Assembly: GCA_964571235.1 (NCBI GenBank)
Contig: CAZNAI010000010.1
Location: 248,001-312,000 of the forward strand
Direction of reading: 5' to 3'
Origin: JACRAV01 sp964571235
Lineage (GTDB): Bacteria > Zixibacteria > MSB-5A5 > GN15 > FEB-12
DNA: 64,000 nucleotides
Each line of letters opens with the position of its first letter. Position 1 is the first letter of the stretch. Shown here piece after piece: positions 50,404-58,983 of the stretch. Under the pieces are notes generated by a model. That model was not told where the DNA came from. It ran no database searches and worked only from the letters and a program-made list of their open reading frames with translations. The position numbers and the translations under genes are program-made.

Positions 50404-52668
50404 ATGAACAAGCTCGCCACAAAAGCCAACTTATTGTCCTGCATTGCCTTATGCGTCTTCGCGAGTGGTACGACTGCGAACGGAGCAACTATCCGTTTCA
50501 TAGCCCCGGATTTCTCACCAAAGAGCTCAACCGCCAGATCCAATTCGTCAATCGTGCAGTCTTTCCTGATTCCCTTGGAAGGGAGAGACAGTGCGTCGAG
50601 ACTGAGATTTGCCATTTTCGGAGACAACGTAATCGGACAAACTGATCAATCCGGCGACCCGGCAAAAGCTACCTCTGACGATACTGCTCAGTATTCGCGA
50701 GTGCGGCCGTACCTGAACATGAACGCTCAACCGATCGTGGTCGCCGGTGAAGTGGTCATCGAGAATTCGCGATTCGCAGAAATTATCGCGACTCCGGAGT
50801 GGACGGATTCGATCGGGCAGATTCACCAGATTGATAGCGTCGCCGTTTTGCTGGGAGACAGGCCGATTGCGCAGGTTGATCTTTTGAACCGTACAGAAGT
50901 ACTTACAGCAGAATCGCGACAGGTTCAATCGTCCGCCGCTGGCGGCTCCGAGTTTGTCATTATCGCCAACGAACATCTTTCGACAGCCTTCGAAACATTG
51001 CGCCAGTATCGCAATTCGCGCGGTGTACCGACGTCAGTCGTGAAGATAGAAGAGATCATCGCAGGATTCTCCGGTCGCGACGACGCCGAGCGACTTCGCA
51101 ACTATCTCAAGACATTTTATGCAAGTGGCGGACGGTATGTCCTGCTTGGTGGCGACGCTCAAGTCTTGCCTGTTCGCTATGCCTATCCCTACCCCACCGA
51201 TAGTGCCGTCGATCACCGCGAACAACTTCTGTGCGATCTGTACTTTGCCGATCTGACCGGCGAATGGGATGTCGACTCTGACAATATCTGGGGAGAGCGA
51301 TACGAAGATCTCCCGGACGCAACTCCGGAATTATTGGTCGGGCGTTTGCCGATAAGTTCGCCCGAGGAAGTTGCCGCTTACACCAACAAACTGATTCGCT
51401 ACGAAACCAATCCCGGCAGTGGCGACCCGTCGTATCTCACGAGAACTCTTTTCTATTCGGCTGATCAAATGCGCGACTACGGTCCCGGTGGTCAGCACCG
51501 CACAATTGCACAGGTCTTTCCCTCGCCATTCCAGGTAGATACCAGCATTGGCGTCGAAACTCCGTCCGGCAATGATCCCAATCCCACCAATCTTGGCCCG
51601 CTCCAAATGCCCTCGGCGACGAGAACCGGCTATGGCATAGTGAATGTCATCGCCCACGGCCGCTTCGACGGTTTTGTCTTCAAGAGTTCCGGGTATAACG
51701 AATTTCCTAAGCAATACATCCTGACCGGCGGGTACAGTGAAGTCCAATGTGCGTTCGATAGCCTTGGCAACGACGCCCTTCCTTCGTTTTACTACTCCCT
51801 CGCCTGCGACAACGCCGGCTGGGATCTGGACCGCCCGCCCTTTTCCACCGAAGGCACCAATATGGGGCGTGAGCTGATCGGTTCTTCAAGTGGCGCAGTG
51901 GCGATGATTGGTAACACCCGCTGGGGATGGATCGGTTCGAGCTTTCTATTGCACAAAGCATTTTTCGATTCGCTCTTTGCCCATCCCGATCAACCGGCGA
52001 TTTTGGCCATGTATCGCGCCCAGCAGACCTACTGGTACTATCGCGATCTGGTTTACGGTCAGGTCTTTCTCGGCGATCCGCTCACAAAAATTTACACCTC
52101 TCTTCCACGCTTGCTGACGGTAAACGCCACCGCCGAGGGTGGCGCTTTCACTGCGACCGTAACGTCTCCCACCGGGCCGGAGAGTGGTGTTGAAATCATT
52201 CTCTCAGACAGCAACGGAGTTATCGAGACTCAATTGTCGTCAAGCGACGGCTCGGTCACGTTCGATTCCGATCTAAGTCTCGGGCAAACCTACAGTGTCA
52301 CTGCCGCCGGCGAGAATACTACCGTCGGTATCGCCACGCTTACGCCGTCTATTGTACTTGGTGTCGACGATGACGAATACTCGGTGCCGTCTCAGTATGC
52401 GCTTAATCAGAATTATCCCAATCCGTTCAATCCGTCGACCGAAATCTCTTTTGATCTTCCGAAATCCGCCCATGTAACTCTGGTGATTTTCAACATGTTG
52501 GGTCAGGAAGTCGCGCACCTGATTGAGAAGAGCTTGGTAGCCGGATCACATCGCGTGACATGGCACGGCTACGACGAACATGGGTCGTCATGCGCGAGCG
52601 GAGTCTATCTGTACCGACTCACCGCCGACAATTTCAGCGCGACACGGAAGTTGGTGCTTGTACGGTAG
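50404..52668 (+). CDS. Gingipain-like C25 peptidase with type IX sorting domain
   Basis: 754-residue secreted protein. After a signal peptide (LSCILALCV-like hydrophobic core, residues about 8-27) and a propeptide-like region, the C25 domain runs from about 175 (FVIIANEHLSTAFETLRQYRNSRGVPTSVV) to 560. It has YVLLGGDAQVLPVRY, a catalytic His near 418 (NVIAHGRFDG) and Cys near 468 (SLACDNAGWD). A carboxypeptidase-like Ig segment (about 580-640) and a C-terminal sorting module follow (NQNYPNPFNPSTEISFDLPK, VYLYRLTADNFSATRKLVLVR). This matches type IX secretion cargo, probably a surface protease. AAGGTG supports the ATG. It overlaps the convergent glycosyltransferase gene by 35 bases. Confidence 0.88.
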   Translation: MNKLATKANLLSCIALCVFASGTTANGATIRFIAPDFSPKSSTARSNSSIVQSFLIPLEGRDSASRLRFAIFGDNVIGQTDQSGDPAKATSDDTAQYSRVRPYLNMNAQPIVVAGEVVIENSRFAEIIATPEWTDSIGQIHQIDSVAVLLGDRPIAQVDLLNRTEVLTAESRQVQSSAAGGSEFVIIANEHLSTAFETLRQYRNSRGVPTSVVKIEEIIAGFSGRDDAERLRNYLKTFYASGGRYVLLGGDAQVLPVRYAYPYPTDSAVDHREQLLCDLYFADLTGEWDVDSDNIWGERYEDLPDATPELLVGRLPISSPEEVAAYTNKLIRYETNPGSGDPSYLTRTLFYSADQMRDYGPGGQHRTIAQVFPSPFQVDTSIGVETPSGNDPNPTNLGPLQMPSATRTGYGIVNVIAHGRFDGFVFKSSGYNEFPKQYILTGGYSEVQCAFDSLGNDALPSFYYSLACDNAGWDLDRPPFSTEGTNMGRELIGSSSGAVAMIGNTRWGWIGSSFLLHKAFFDSLFAHPDQPAILAMYRAQQTYWYYRDLVYGQVFLGDPLTKIYTSLPRLLTVNATAEGGAFTATVTSPTGPESGVEIILSDSNGVIETQLSSSDGSVTFDSDLSLGQTYSVTAAGENTTVGIATLTPSIVLGVDDDEYSVPSQYALNQNYPNPFNPSTEISFDLPKSAHVTLVIFNMLGQEVAHLIEKSLVAGSHRVTWHGYDEHGSSCASGVYLYRLTADNFSATRKLVLVR

Positions 52669-53539
52669 GTTCTTTCGGTTTGAACGACGCCCACACCAGG
52701 CGCGGCAAGAGGCCGATCACTAAAAGCAACCCACAAAGCCATAAGAGCGGGTATTCGTACGGACGGGCATATTTTCGGAGGTACCGGTAAAGAGATTTGT
52801 GCGACTCGACAACCATTTTGGTCGGCTGTCGCCGTGTTGAACCACCGACAAAGTGCTCGATTACTGCGTCGGGACAATACCAAAGTGAATACCTGGCGTC
52901 TGACATCCGTCGGCAAAAATCGACATCATTGAAAAAGATCGGAAACGATTCATCAAGCACGCCGATTTTCCCAATGACCGTTCTGGGTACCAGCATCGCC
53001 GCCCCCATCGGCTGTTCGACTTCCAATTCAGTTGTGTGATCGAACCAGGTCATTTTCCAGGCGCCAAACTCACGGCTCTTCGGAAACAAGCGATCAAGAA
53101 GCAATGCTTTGTAGATGACAAACCGATACTTCGGCAGTGCCCGCGCTGAGTATTGTAAGGCGCCGTCGAATCCGACAAATTTCGGCCCAACCATGCCAAT
53201 CGAATCACTCGACTTGAGTTTATTCAAAAGTACGCGAAGGCATCCCGGTCGTACCCGAATATCCTGATTGAGAATCCAAAGGTACTTTCCCGTCGACGCT
53301 TCAATTCCGGAATTGACACCCCTTGCAAATCCGAGATTGGTCGGGTGCGCAACAATTTTTGCCTCGGACGCAACCCGCCGGACAATTTCAAGTGACCGAT
53401 CAGTCGATCCGTTATCAACGACAATTATTTCGTACGAGTATCCGGCCAAATCGGCCTTGAGAGTTGCAAGGCACTCCGCGAGGAATTTCTCGCCGTGAAA
53501 CGAGATTACAATGGCGGAGATTTCAGGTGATACGCTCAT
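52634..53539 (-). CDS. Family 2 glycosyltransferase (rhamnosyltransferase-like)
   Basis: 301-residue GT-A enzyme. AIVISFHGEKFLAECLATLK, IIVVDNGSTDRSLEIV and LWILNQDIRVRPG (DxD-type position read as NQD) form the nucleotide-sugar site. QPMGAAMLVPR, FFNDVDFCRRM and CPDAVIEHFVGGS are acceptor-side motifs of the WbbL/RfbF-like group. One hydrophobic segment near the end (LLWLCGLLLVIGLLPRLVW) suggests membrane attachment. Last gene of the purM operon; overlaps the preceding GT4 gene by 4 bases. The sugar is unknown. Confidence 0.88.
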   Translation of the reverse strand: MSVSPEISAIVISFHGEKFLAECLATLKADLAGYSYEIIVVDNGSTDRSLEIVRRVASEAKIVAHPTNLGFARGVNSGIEASTGKYLWILNQDIRVRPGCLRVLLNKLKSSDSIGMVGPKFVGFDGALQYSARALPKYRFVIYKALLLDRLFPKSREFGAWKMTWFDHTTELEVEQPMGAAMLVPRTVIGKIGVLDESFPIFFNDVDFCRRMSDARYSLWYCPDAVIEHFVGGSTRRQPTKMVVESHKSLYRYLRKYARPYEYPLLWLCGLLLVIGLLPRLVWASFKPKEPTVQAPTSVSR

Positions 53540-54777
53540 ATGATCTGCCCAAAAAGTTCGGCAAACAACTCGGCCTGACGGCGCGATCCGTACGGTCTTG
53601 CATATTCCGGCCGGACTGTAATGCGGCTGTCTCCGGAGAAGACTCCCCCGGCCAGTTCACTCAGCTTCTTTGAGGCCAAGTCGATTTCTTGTTCCGAAAA
53701 GCACCAGCCATTGCCGGATTCTGTGATAATTTTTGCGATTTCACTTTTGGGGTCGGCGTTTGAAATAATCGGTCTTCCTGAAGCCAGAAGGTCATACACC
53801 CGCCCCGGCACAAACTGCAGTCCCTCAGGTTGCGACATCCCGAGATACACCGCATGGGTAGTGTTTAACGCCTCAATAGTCGCGCTTCGCGACAAATGGC
53901 CGTGCGATTTCAGTTGGCCCTTAATGCCGCGTTGACTAAGGTCGTTCATCATCTGATCATTGTCTGCTTGTCCAACCTGTATCAGTTCTGTCCGCTCAAC
54001 GAGTTTCTGAACTTCCTGTTGTACATGAGCAAGTAATCGCACGAGCCATAGCCACGACTCCCGGTCGACACCGTGCCCGAGTATACCGAGGCGGAACTTT
54101 GCATTGTCGGGCGGCTCTTTCCACGCCTGTGCAAACGACTCGTTAAAAGCGTTGCGAATAACGATTCCATTCCCAACATAATCCGCGATGCTCTGGTTAA
54201 CCGCCGTCACCCGCACGGCATTGCGACGGATATCATCAAGCAGATCATTCCCGCGCTCTACAAGCGACGGCAATTGGTACGTCTGTTCGACTTTGGTCAC
54301 CGACCAGTAATCGCGAAAATCAGCCACCCAGGGGATATCGAACTGAACCGACAATTGCCGCGCCACCATGTGGCATGACACGGGCGGCGAACTGCTCATA
54401 ATCACATCATAGTCATTAGATTTGAGAAGCTTTCGCCCTCTGCGAATTGCCGGGCCGACCCAGCCTATTTTGGAATCGGGGAAAAAGCGCGACGAAGTGG
54501 CTCTGGCCCTTTCGATAGTTGCCGCTTTCACTTTGCGGACACCCAGCAAATAGAGAATGCGCTGGGGATCCAGCGACCCGCTCCGAAAAATACGTGCTCG
54601 GTCAAGCGTCTCGACCAGTTCCCATTCATATCCGCGATAGGCGACCGGCTTTACCGTGAGTATGTCGCACTCCCAACCTTTGTGCGGCAGTTCCTGAAAG
54701 AGATTGAGCGGTCGCCCTATTCCGCCCATCCCCAGCGGTGGGAAATAGTAGCATACAAGCAACACCCGGCGGCTCAT
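53536..54777 (-). CDS. Family 4-like glycosyltransferase
   Basis: 413-residue GT-B protein. N-terminal VLLVCYYFPPLGMGGIGRPLNLFQELPHKGWECDILTV and the acceptor segment PWVADFRDYWS fit GT4 enzymes that use a nucleotide-activated sugar. The C-terminal donor domain has LGILGHGVDRESWLWL, GMSQPEGLQFVPGRVYDLLASGRPIISNADPKSEIAKII (E-x7-E type region). Start and stop overlap neighbours as ATGA. Likely adds a sugar to an O-antigen or surface glycan. Confidence 0.85.
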   Translation of the reverse strand: MSRRVLLVCYYFPPLGMGGIGRPLNLFQELPHKGWECDILTVKPVAYRGYEWELVETLDRARIFRSGSLDPQRILYLLGVRKVKAATIERARATSSRFFPDSKIGWVGPAIRRGRKLLKSNDYDVIMSSSPPVSCHMVARQLSVQFDIPWVADFRDYWSVTKVEQTYQLPSLVERGNDLLDDIRRNAVRVTAVNQSIADYVGNGIVIRNAFNESFAQAWKEPPDNAKFRLGILGHGVDRESWLWLVRLLAHVQQEVQKLVERTELIQVGQADNDQMMNDLSQRGIKGQLKSHGHLSRSATIEALNTTHAVYLGMSQPEGLQFVPGRVYDLLASGRPIISNADPKSEIAKIITESGNGWCFSEQEIDLASKKLSELAGGVFSGDSRITVRPEYARPYGSRRQAELFAELFGQII

Positions 54778-55844
54778 GAATCACCTTTGGAGATCGACAG
54801 CATTGCACTTATTGTCTGGGCGATATTGTTTTCAAATATTGCCTCTTGCAGTACCCGGTCATGATTTTTCTGCCGCCGTGCCTTGCAGGCGTCGGGGGAC
54901 TCCAGTATCCGCGCGACAGCCTGCCTGAGCGATTCTCCATCTCCAGGTTGGACCAACGATCCGCTGTCCGGATCTACCCACTCTCTCACACCGGGAATAT
55001 CAACACAGACCGGAATCAATCCAAGCCCGCATGCCTCAATCAAAGATGAAGGGGACGAGTCAGAGAGTGCCGAGGACAGATACACATCGTGCGTCGAAAG
55101 TAGCGACATGAATCGATCGCGCGATTGACGGGGATAGAAATTCACTCCAGTTAGGCCAAGCTCTTCACAGACAGATCGAAACCGCCCCACCAGCGAACCC
55201 CAGTTGGGCACAGTAATCGTGACAATCCCCGCGCTGAGCATCGGCGCGAGTGCCCGCAGAGCAAATTCGTTGTTATACACCGGCTCGTGATGCCGTGGCA
55301 TGATAATCCGGAGAGGATGATTCAGGTCACGCTCGGGCCGCCACAGCGCCAAATATTTTCGCTCCATCCCCCAGTACACTACTTGAGATTTTTCGAATGG
55401 CGATAGTTCGCGAGCACGATTGAGCAGATACGATGAGTCACCCATGATCATACTCGCCGATCTCAGCGCCGTAACTGCTTTCCGCCGGTGCAGGAACGAC
55501 TTTTGTGGCACCTGCAAAATATCCGAGCCCCACAAGTGGAGCAGGATTCGCGGCCCGCTCTTGCGGCACGCCCGAGCGGCCAGCCAACCATATCCAGTCG
55601 CAAAGTGAGCGTTGACAATATCAGGTTTGAATTGGGCGATCAATTTGCGTACCTGATAGACCGCGAACAGATAATGCAATGGAGAAATTGAGCCAATCCG
55701 CTTAAGATGCAGATGAAGCATCTGCCCCTGTTCCAGCGACGCGGTTACTACCCGACATCCCTGATTGCGCAGTTCACGCACATAGCGGACCGTATGAAAC
55801 GACCGCGAATCGGCCAGTACGAGCACGCGGAGCGGGATGTTCAC
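54774..55844 (-). CDS. Family 4 glycosyltransferase
   Basis: 356-residue GT-B protein. VLVLADSRSFHTVRYVRELRNQGCRVV and FKPDIVNAHFATGYGWLAA form the N-domain. The donor side has RIIMPRHHEPVYNNEFALRAL, VYLSSALSDSSPSSLIEACGLGLIPVCVDIPGVREWV (the SSLIEA glutamate typical of GT4) and a C-terminal helical end. Overlaps both neighbours as ATGA. Together with the two flanking transferases it probably builds a surface polysaccharide. Confidence 0.88.
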   Translation of the reverse strand: MNIPLRVLVLADSRSFHTVRYVRELRNQGCRVVTASLEQGQMLHLHLKRIGSISPLHYLFAVYQVRKLIAQFKPDIVNAHFATGYGWLAARACRKSGPRILLHLWGSDILQVPQKSFLHRRKAVTALRSASMIMGDSSYLLNRARELSPFEKSQVVYWGMERKYLALWRPERDLNHPLRIIMPRHHEPVYNNEFALRALAPMLSAGIVTITVPNWGSLVGRFRSVCEELGLTGVNFYPRQSRDRFMSLLSTHDVYLSSALSDSSPSSLIEACGLGLIPVCVDIPGVREWVDPDSGSLVQPGDGESLRQAVARILESPDACKARRQKNHDRVLQEAIFENNIAQTISAMLSISKGDS

Positions 55845-56770
55845 GGGAGTGCCCTGCCAAGCAAAGAGCGAAAATCAAATACCGGGTATGTATGCTCGTG
55901 TCCGCCCCATTTCTTTTTGTAATCGGCCACACCTGTGGCTTCGGGAGGTGTCGCGCCGAGATTTAAAGATTTGATTCCTTTCGCTTGAAACTTCGCGATA
56001 GCCTGTGCGGTAATCGCTTGATTAGGCTTTAGCGACGAAAACGACTTGTCAAAATATATCTGCCAATTGTGTGCAGTGTCGCGATCACCGATATAGACAT
56101 GCGCCGCCGCCAGGTGATTGTCGGCATTCACACACATGATCGAAAAGCGTGAGTCTTGTTCGCACAGTTCGGCGAATTCGTTCCAAAAGCGATCTGAATA
56201 TTTAGGCTTTCGTCCGTGACGCATTTCAGTTGAGTTCACAAGAGCCAGAAAATCGGGCATTTGTGATTGTCGATTGAGCGCTGTTACAGTTACGCCATCG
56301 CGAATAGCTTTCGCAATTTCGGCGCGGAGTGTCTTGTCAGGCGGAAATTCGTCGAAAATAGTGTTCAAGTCAATTATGGTCGTAATGCATGGCTCGCTGT
56401 GAAACGAGGATTGGGTAAGCGCATTGTCAAAGTCGGTTACGTGCGCTTTTAGATAGCCCGATTCCTGGATGAACTTCAACATCTGATTTCCGATTGATTT
56501 GCGCTCGGCGGTGAAATCGCCTGAAACCCAGATTGGTGCGGGGAGGCCGTCGAGGAGCGCCTGAAGTCGCGCGAGAGGCCTCTTGCCGCGAATCACTGCC
56601 GGCATTGCGGCTATCACTTTCTGTTCTTGGCAAACGGTAACAAACCCGCCCCAGCCATATTCACTGCCGAGGATCGCTATGAAGGTTGGCGAGGTAAACG
56701 GCGAATACTCGTGAAGTGAGCGGGAAACCGACTCGAATATCTCATCGATTGGCGTACAGCGAACATTCAT
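55841..56770 (-). CDS. FemAB/GNAT-type acyltransferase
   Basis: 309-residue protein with the FemAB-like double GNAT layout common in polysaccharide clusters. Recognisable parts are PFTSPTFIAILGSEYGWGG at the start, a middle region LRAEIAKAIRDGVTVTA...MRHGRKPKYSDRFWNEFAEL, and LAAAHVYIGDRDTAHNWQIYFDKSFSSLKPNQAI followed by LNLGATPPEATGVADYKKKWGG. These are features of the acetyltransferase (GNAT, FemX) group acting on sugars or peptidoglycan. Overlaps its neighbours by 4 bases each. Confidence 0.78.
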   Translation of the reverse strand: MNVRCTPIDEIFESVSRSLHEYSPFTSPTFIAILGSEYGWGGFVTVCQEQKVIAAMPAVIRGKRPLARLQALLDGLPAPIWVSGDFTAERKSIGNQMLKFIQESGYLKAHVTDFDNALTQSSFHSEPCITTIIDLNTIFDEFPPDKTLRAEIAKAIRDGVTVTALNRQSQMPDFLALVNSTEMRHGRKPKYSDRFWNEFAELCEQDSRFSIMCVNADNHLAAAHVYIGDRDTAHNWQIYFDKSFSSLKPNQAITAQAIAKFQAKGIKSLNLGATPPEATGVADYKKKWGGHEHTYPVFDFRSLLGRALP

Positions 56771-58983
56771 TTGTTACGCACTAAGAGAAATTTCCCGGTC
56801 CCAACCGAATTGTCGGAGTCGGCGGTGATGACAAAGAAGTATACTCCCGACGCCACTGGCTTGCCGTGGTCGTTGGTGCCGTCCCATCCGCTCCCCACCT
56901 GCACTTCGGCCACCCGGACACCGTCGGCAGTTAGTATCCTGACTACTCCCGGCTGTGAGAAATTGAATCTCAAAAGATCATCGGACGAATTAATCACAAA
57001 TGGATTTGGAAAAGCCAGCACCGAGCCGACATCGGCGGTCGGCTTGCCGAACAGGGATCGAATGATGGAAATGCCGCCGTCGGTTGCGATGTAAATATCG
57101 CCGCTTTGCGAGTCGTACCGAATGGCGTTGACCGCGTTGCTGACCAAACCGCTGTTCGTCGATTTGAGAGTCGTGAACTCACCGCTGGTAATATTCAGCC
57201 GGGCGATACCGTCGGTGGCGCCCAACCATGCGTTGCCGCGCGGGTCAAATTCAATCGACTGCACATCCGGTCCAAAGTTGGACGGCAGGTTCACAGTTGT
57301 GAATCGGGGGTAGCCATTCAGAAGTCGCGATACACCGAAACTCGTGCCCACCCATAGATCTCCTTGCGGCGACCAGCGCACACAGTTTACATCATTGGCG
57401 ACCAGCGGACCCGACGAATTTGTGTAGTGACGCGAGGTGTCATCGTTCTTGTTTCGGAAATTCGGCCCCAAATCGACCACATACAATCCGTTTGTACGTG
57501 TTCCTACTGCCACGATCGATCCGAACAGGTCAATACACCATCCTTCGTCGTTGTCGATTCCGTCGGCGATGCCGAGCGAATCCCATCCCGCGAGTGACCC
57601 GAGATTTGACAAATCTCCGAATGCCACCGGATACCCGTTGAGCGCCCGGAACGCGGTTGCGAATATATACTGGCTATTGAGCGCGAGACTCCGTATGAAA
57701 ACATAGTCTTCGCCGCCTGCATCGTTGTTTCCGCGTAACGACGAGTTTGATTCGTCAAAATTTCGCTCAATATCGTTATCGATTTGCCAAAGACCGTTTC
57801 CCAACGTGCCGATCCATGGTCGCCCAGCCGAATCTAGCGCCCCGACAAGTGGCTCGCCGGTAAATGACCGCACCGCCCAACCGGTGTCGGTGCGTTGATA
57901 TGTCTGCTTTCCCTTAAAGAGCCCAGTGATAAGGCCATCGCGACCAATCACCACATCGCGCACTCCCGTGCCCGGCAATCCTGTATACGGATACTTGGCA
58001 AATGTCCCGGCTGAGTTTTCATACCCCCCCGACTCGCCGTACAATGCCAGCCAACGGTAAGTGCCGGTGTTCGTTCCATTGATCGGAAATATGGGAAGGC
58101 CAGGTGTGGAGATGAGACTGAGCGTTCCTCCCTTTAGTACACCGAGACCATCCGGGAGATAGATAAAGAGAGAATCGTTTTCGATCTTAAGTTCGGTCAC
58201 CCACGGCGGTGATCCGAAATTGAGATTCGTTAGTGTATCGATTGCGCCGCGATCCAGCCGAAAGAGCCCGTCACTTGTGCCGACATAGTAGTTCGATTCA
58301 AACTGTACAATGCGACGCGGCATTGAAGACTCAAGTTCCGGATATTCTGTCGGCCCCCAGACCGTCCAGTTCGCCGGGATTTTCAGCGAATTTGGCGACG
58401 ATCGATCAGCAACCGCAATTCCCGCCGAAGTCGCCAGCCAGATCGAATCCCCAACGAGCAAAACATCGTTGACCGACGGCGACGTATTGAGTGAGCCGAA
58501 CATGACATAACTGTCCTGTATCTGGCCGCCATCGTTGACTTTTGAAAACAACACAAGACCAATCGAAGTCCCTACCCAGAGATTGTCGCCGTCATCGGCC
58601 AGACAAAGCAATCGAATCGAATTGCCATCCTGATCGACAAACGGATATTTTTCTGATTGGTCCGGATTGAATTTGACTAGCCGGCCTTCGGCCGCCACCC
58701 ACTTCTGGCCGTCGGACGCGGTGATAATGTCGGTCAGATCAGTCGCGCCCAAGCTGGATAGATTGTCAAAGATCGCCCCCGGCTTGGTGGGATCGGTGAT
58801 AACCAGCAATCCGCCTGCTGTCGCCGCGAAAATCGTATCGTTAAATGTCCGCATACGCCGGACATCTTTGAGCGAGGTGAGCGAGGCCCAGTTGAGTTCC
58901 TGCGCCGGGGTAATCACCCAGAGGCACAGGCAGAATGTGATTGAATAGAGAATTACTTTCGTAAGAAACGTCGACCTACCCAT
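56767..58983 (-). CDS. Beta-propeller secreted protein with C-terminal sorting domain, PorZ-like
   Basis: 738-residue exported protein. A signal peptide (LTKVILYSITFCLCLWVITPAQ) is followed by two runs of two-component-regulator-propeller repeats (for example DLTDIITASDGQKWVAAEGRLVKFN, GDNLWVGTSIGLVLFSK, GDLWVGTSFGVSRLLNG, GNAWLGATDGIARLN). A C-terminal FlgD-Ig/type IX-like module follows (LAFPNPFVINSSDDLLRFNFSQPG...VYFFVITADS). Length and plan resemble PorZ of P. gingivalis (two propellers plus CTD), which attaches secreted cargo to A-LPS. The ATG at 58983 lies within lnt (31-base overlap). Its operon holds surface-glycan genes. PorZ identity is inference from architecture. Confidence 0.75.
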   Translation of the reverse strand: MGRSTFLTKVILYSITFCLCLWVITPAQELNWASLTSLKDVRRMRTFNDTIFAATAGGLLVITDPTKPGAIFDNLSSLGATDLTDIITASDGQKWVAAEGRLVKFNPDQSEKYPFVDQDGNSIRLLCLADDGDNLWVGTSIGLVLFSKVNDGGQIQDSYVMFGSLNTSPSVNDVLLVGDSIWLATSAGIAVADRSSPNSLKIPANWTVWGPTEYPELESSMPRRIVQFESNYYVGTSDGLFRLDRGAIDTLTNLNFGSPPWVTELKIENDSLFIYLPDGLGVLKGGTLSLISTPGLPIFPINGTNTGTYRWLALYGESGGYENSAGTFAKYPYTGLPGTGVRDVVIGRDGLITGLFKGKQTYQRTDTGWAVRSFTGEPLVGALDSAGRPWIGTLGNGLWQIDNDIERNFDESNSSLRGNNDAGGEDYVFIRSLALNSQYIFATAFRALNGYPVAFGDLSNLGSLAGWDSLGIADGIDNDEGWCIDLFGSIVAVGTRTNGLYVVDLGPNFRNKNDDTSRHYTNSSGPLVANDVNCVRWSPQGDLWVGTSFGVSRLLNGYPRFTTVNLPSNFGPDVQSIEFDPRGNAWLGATDGIARLNITSGEFTTLKSTNSGLVSNAVNAIRYDSQSGDIYIATDGGISIIRSLFGKPTADVGSVLAFPNPFVINSSDDLLRFNFSQPGVVRILTADGVRVAEVQVGSGWDGTNDHGKPVASGVYFFVITADSDNSVGTGKFLLVRNK

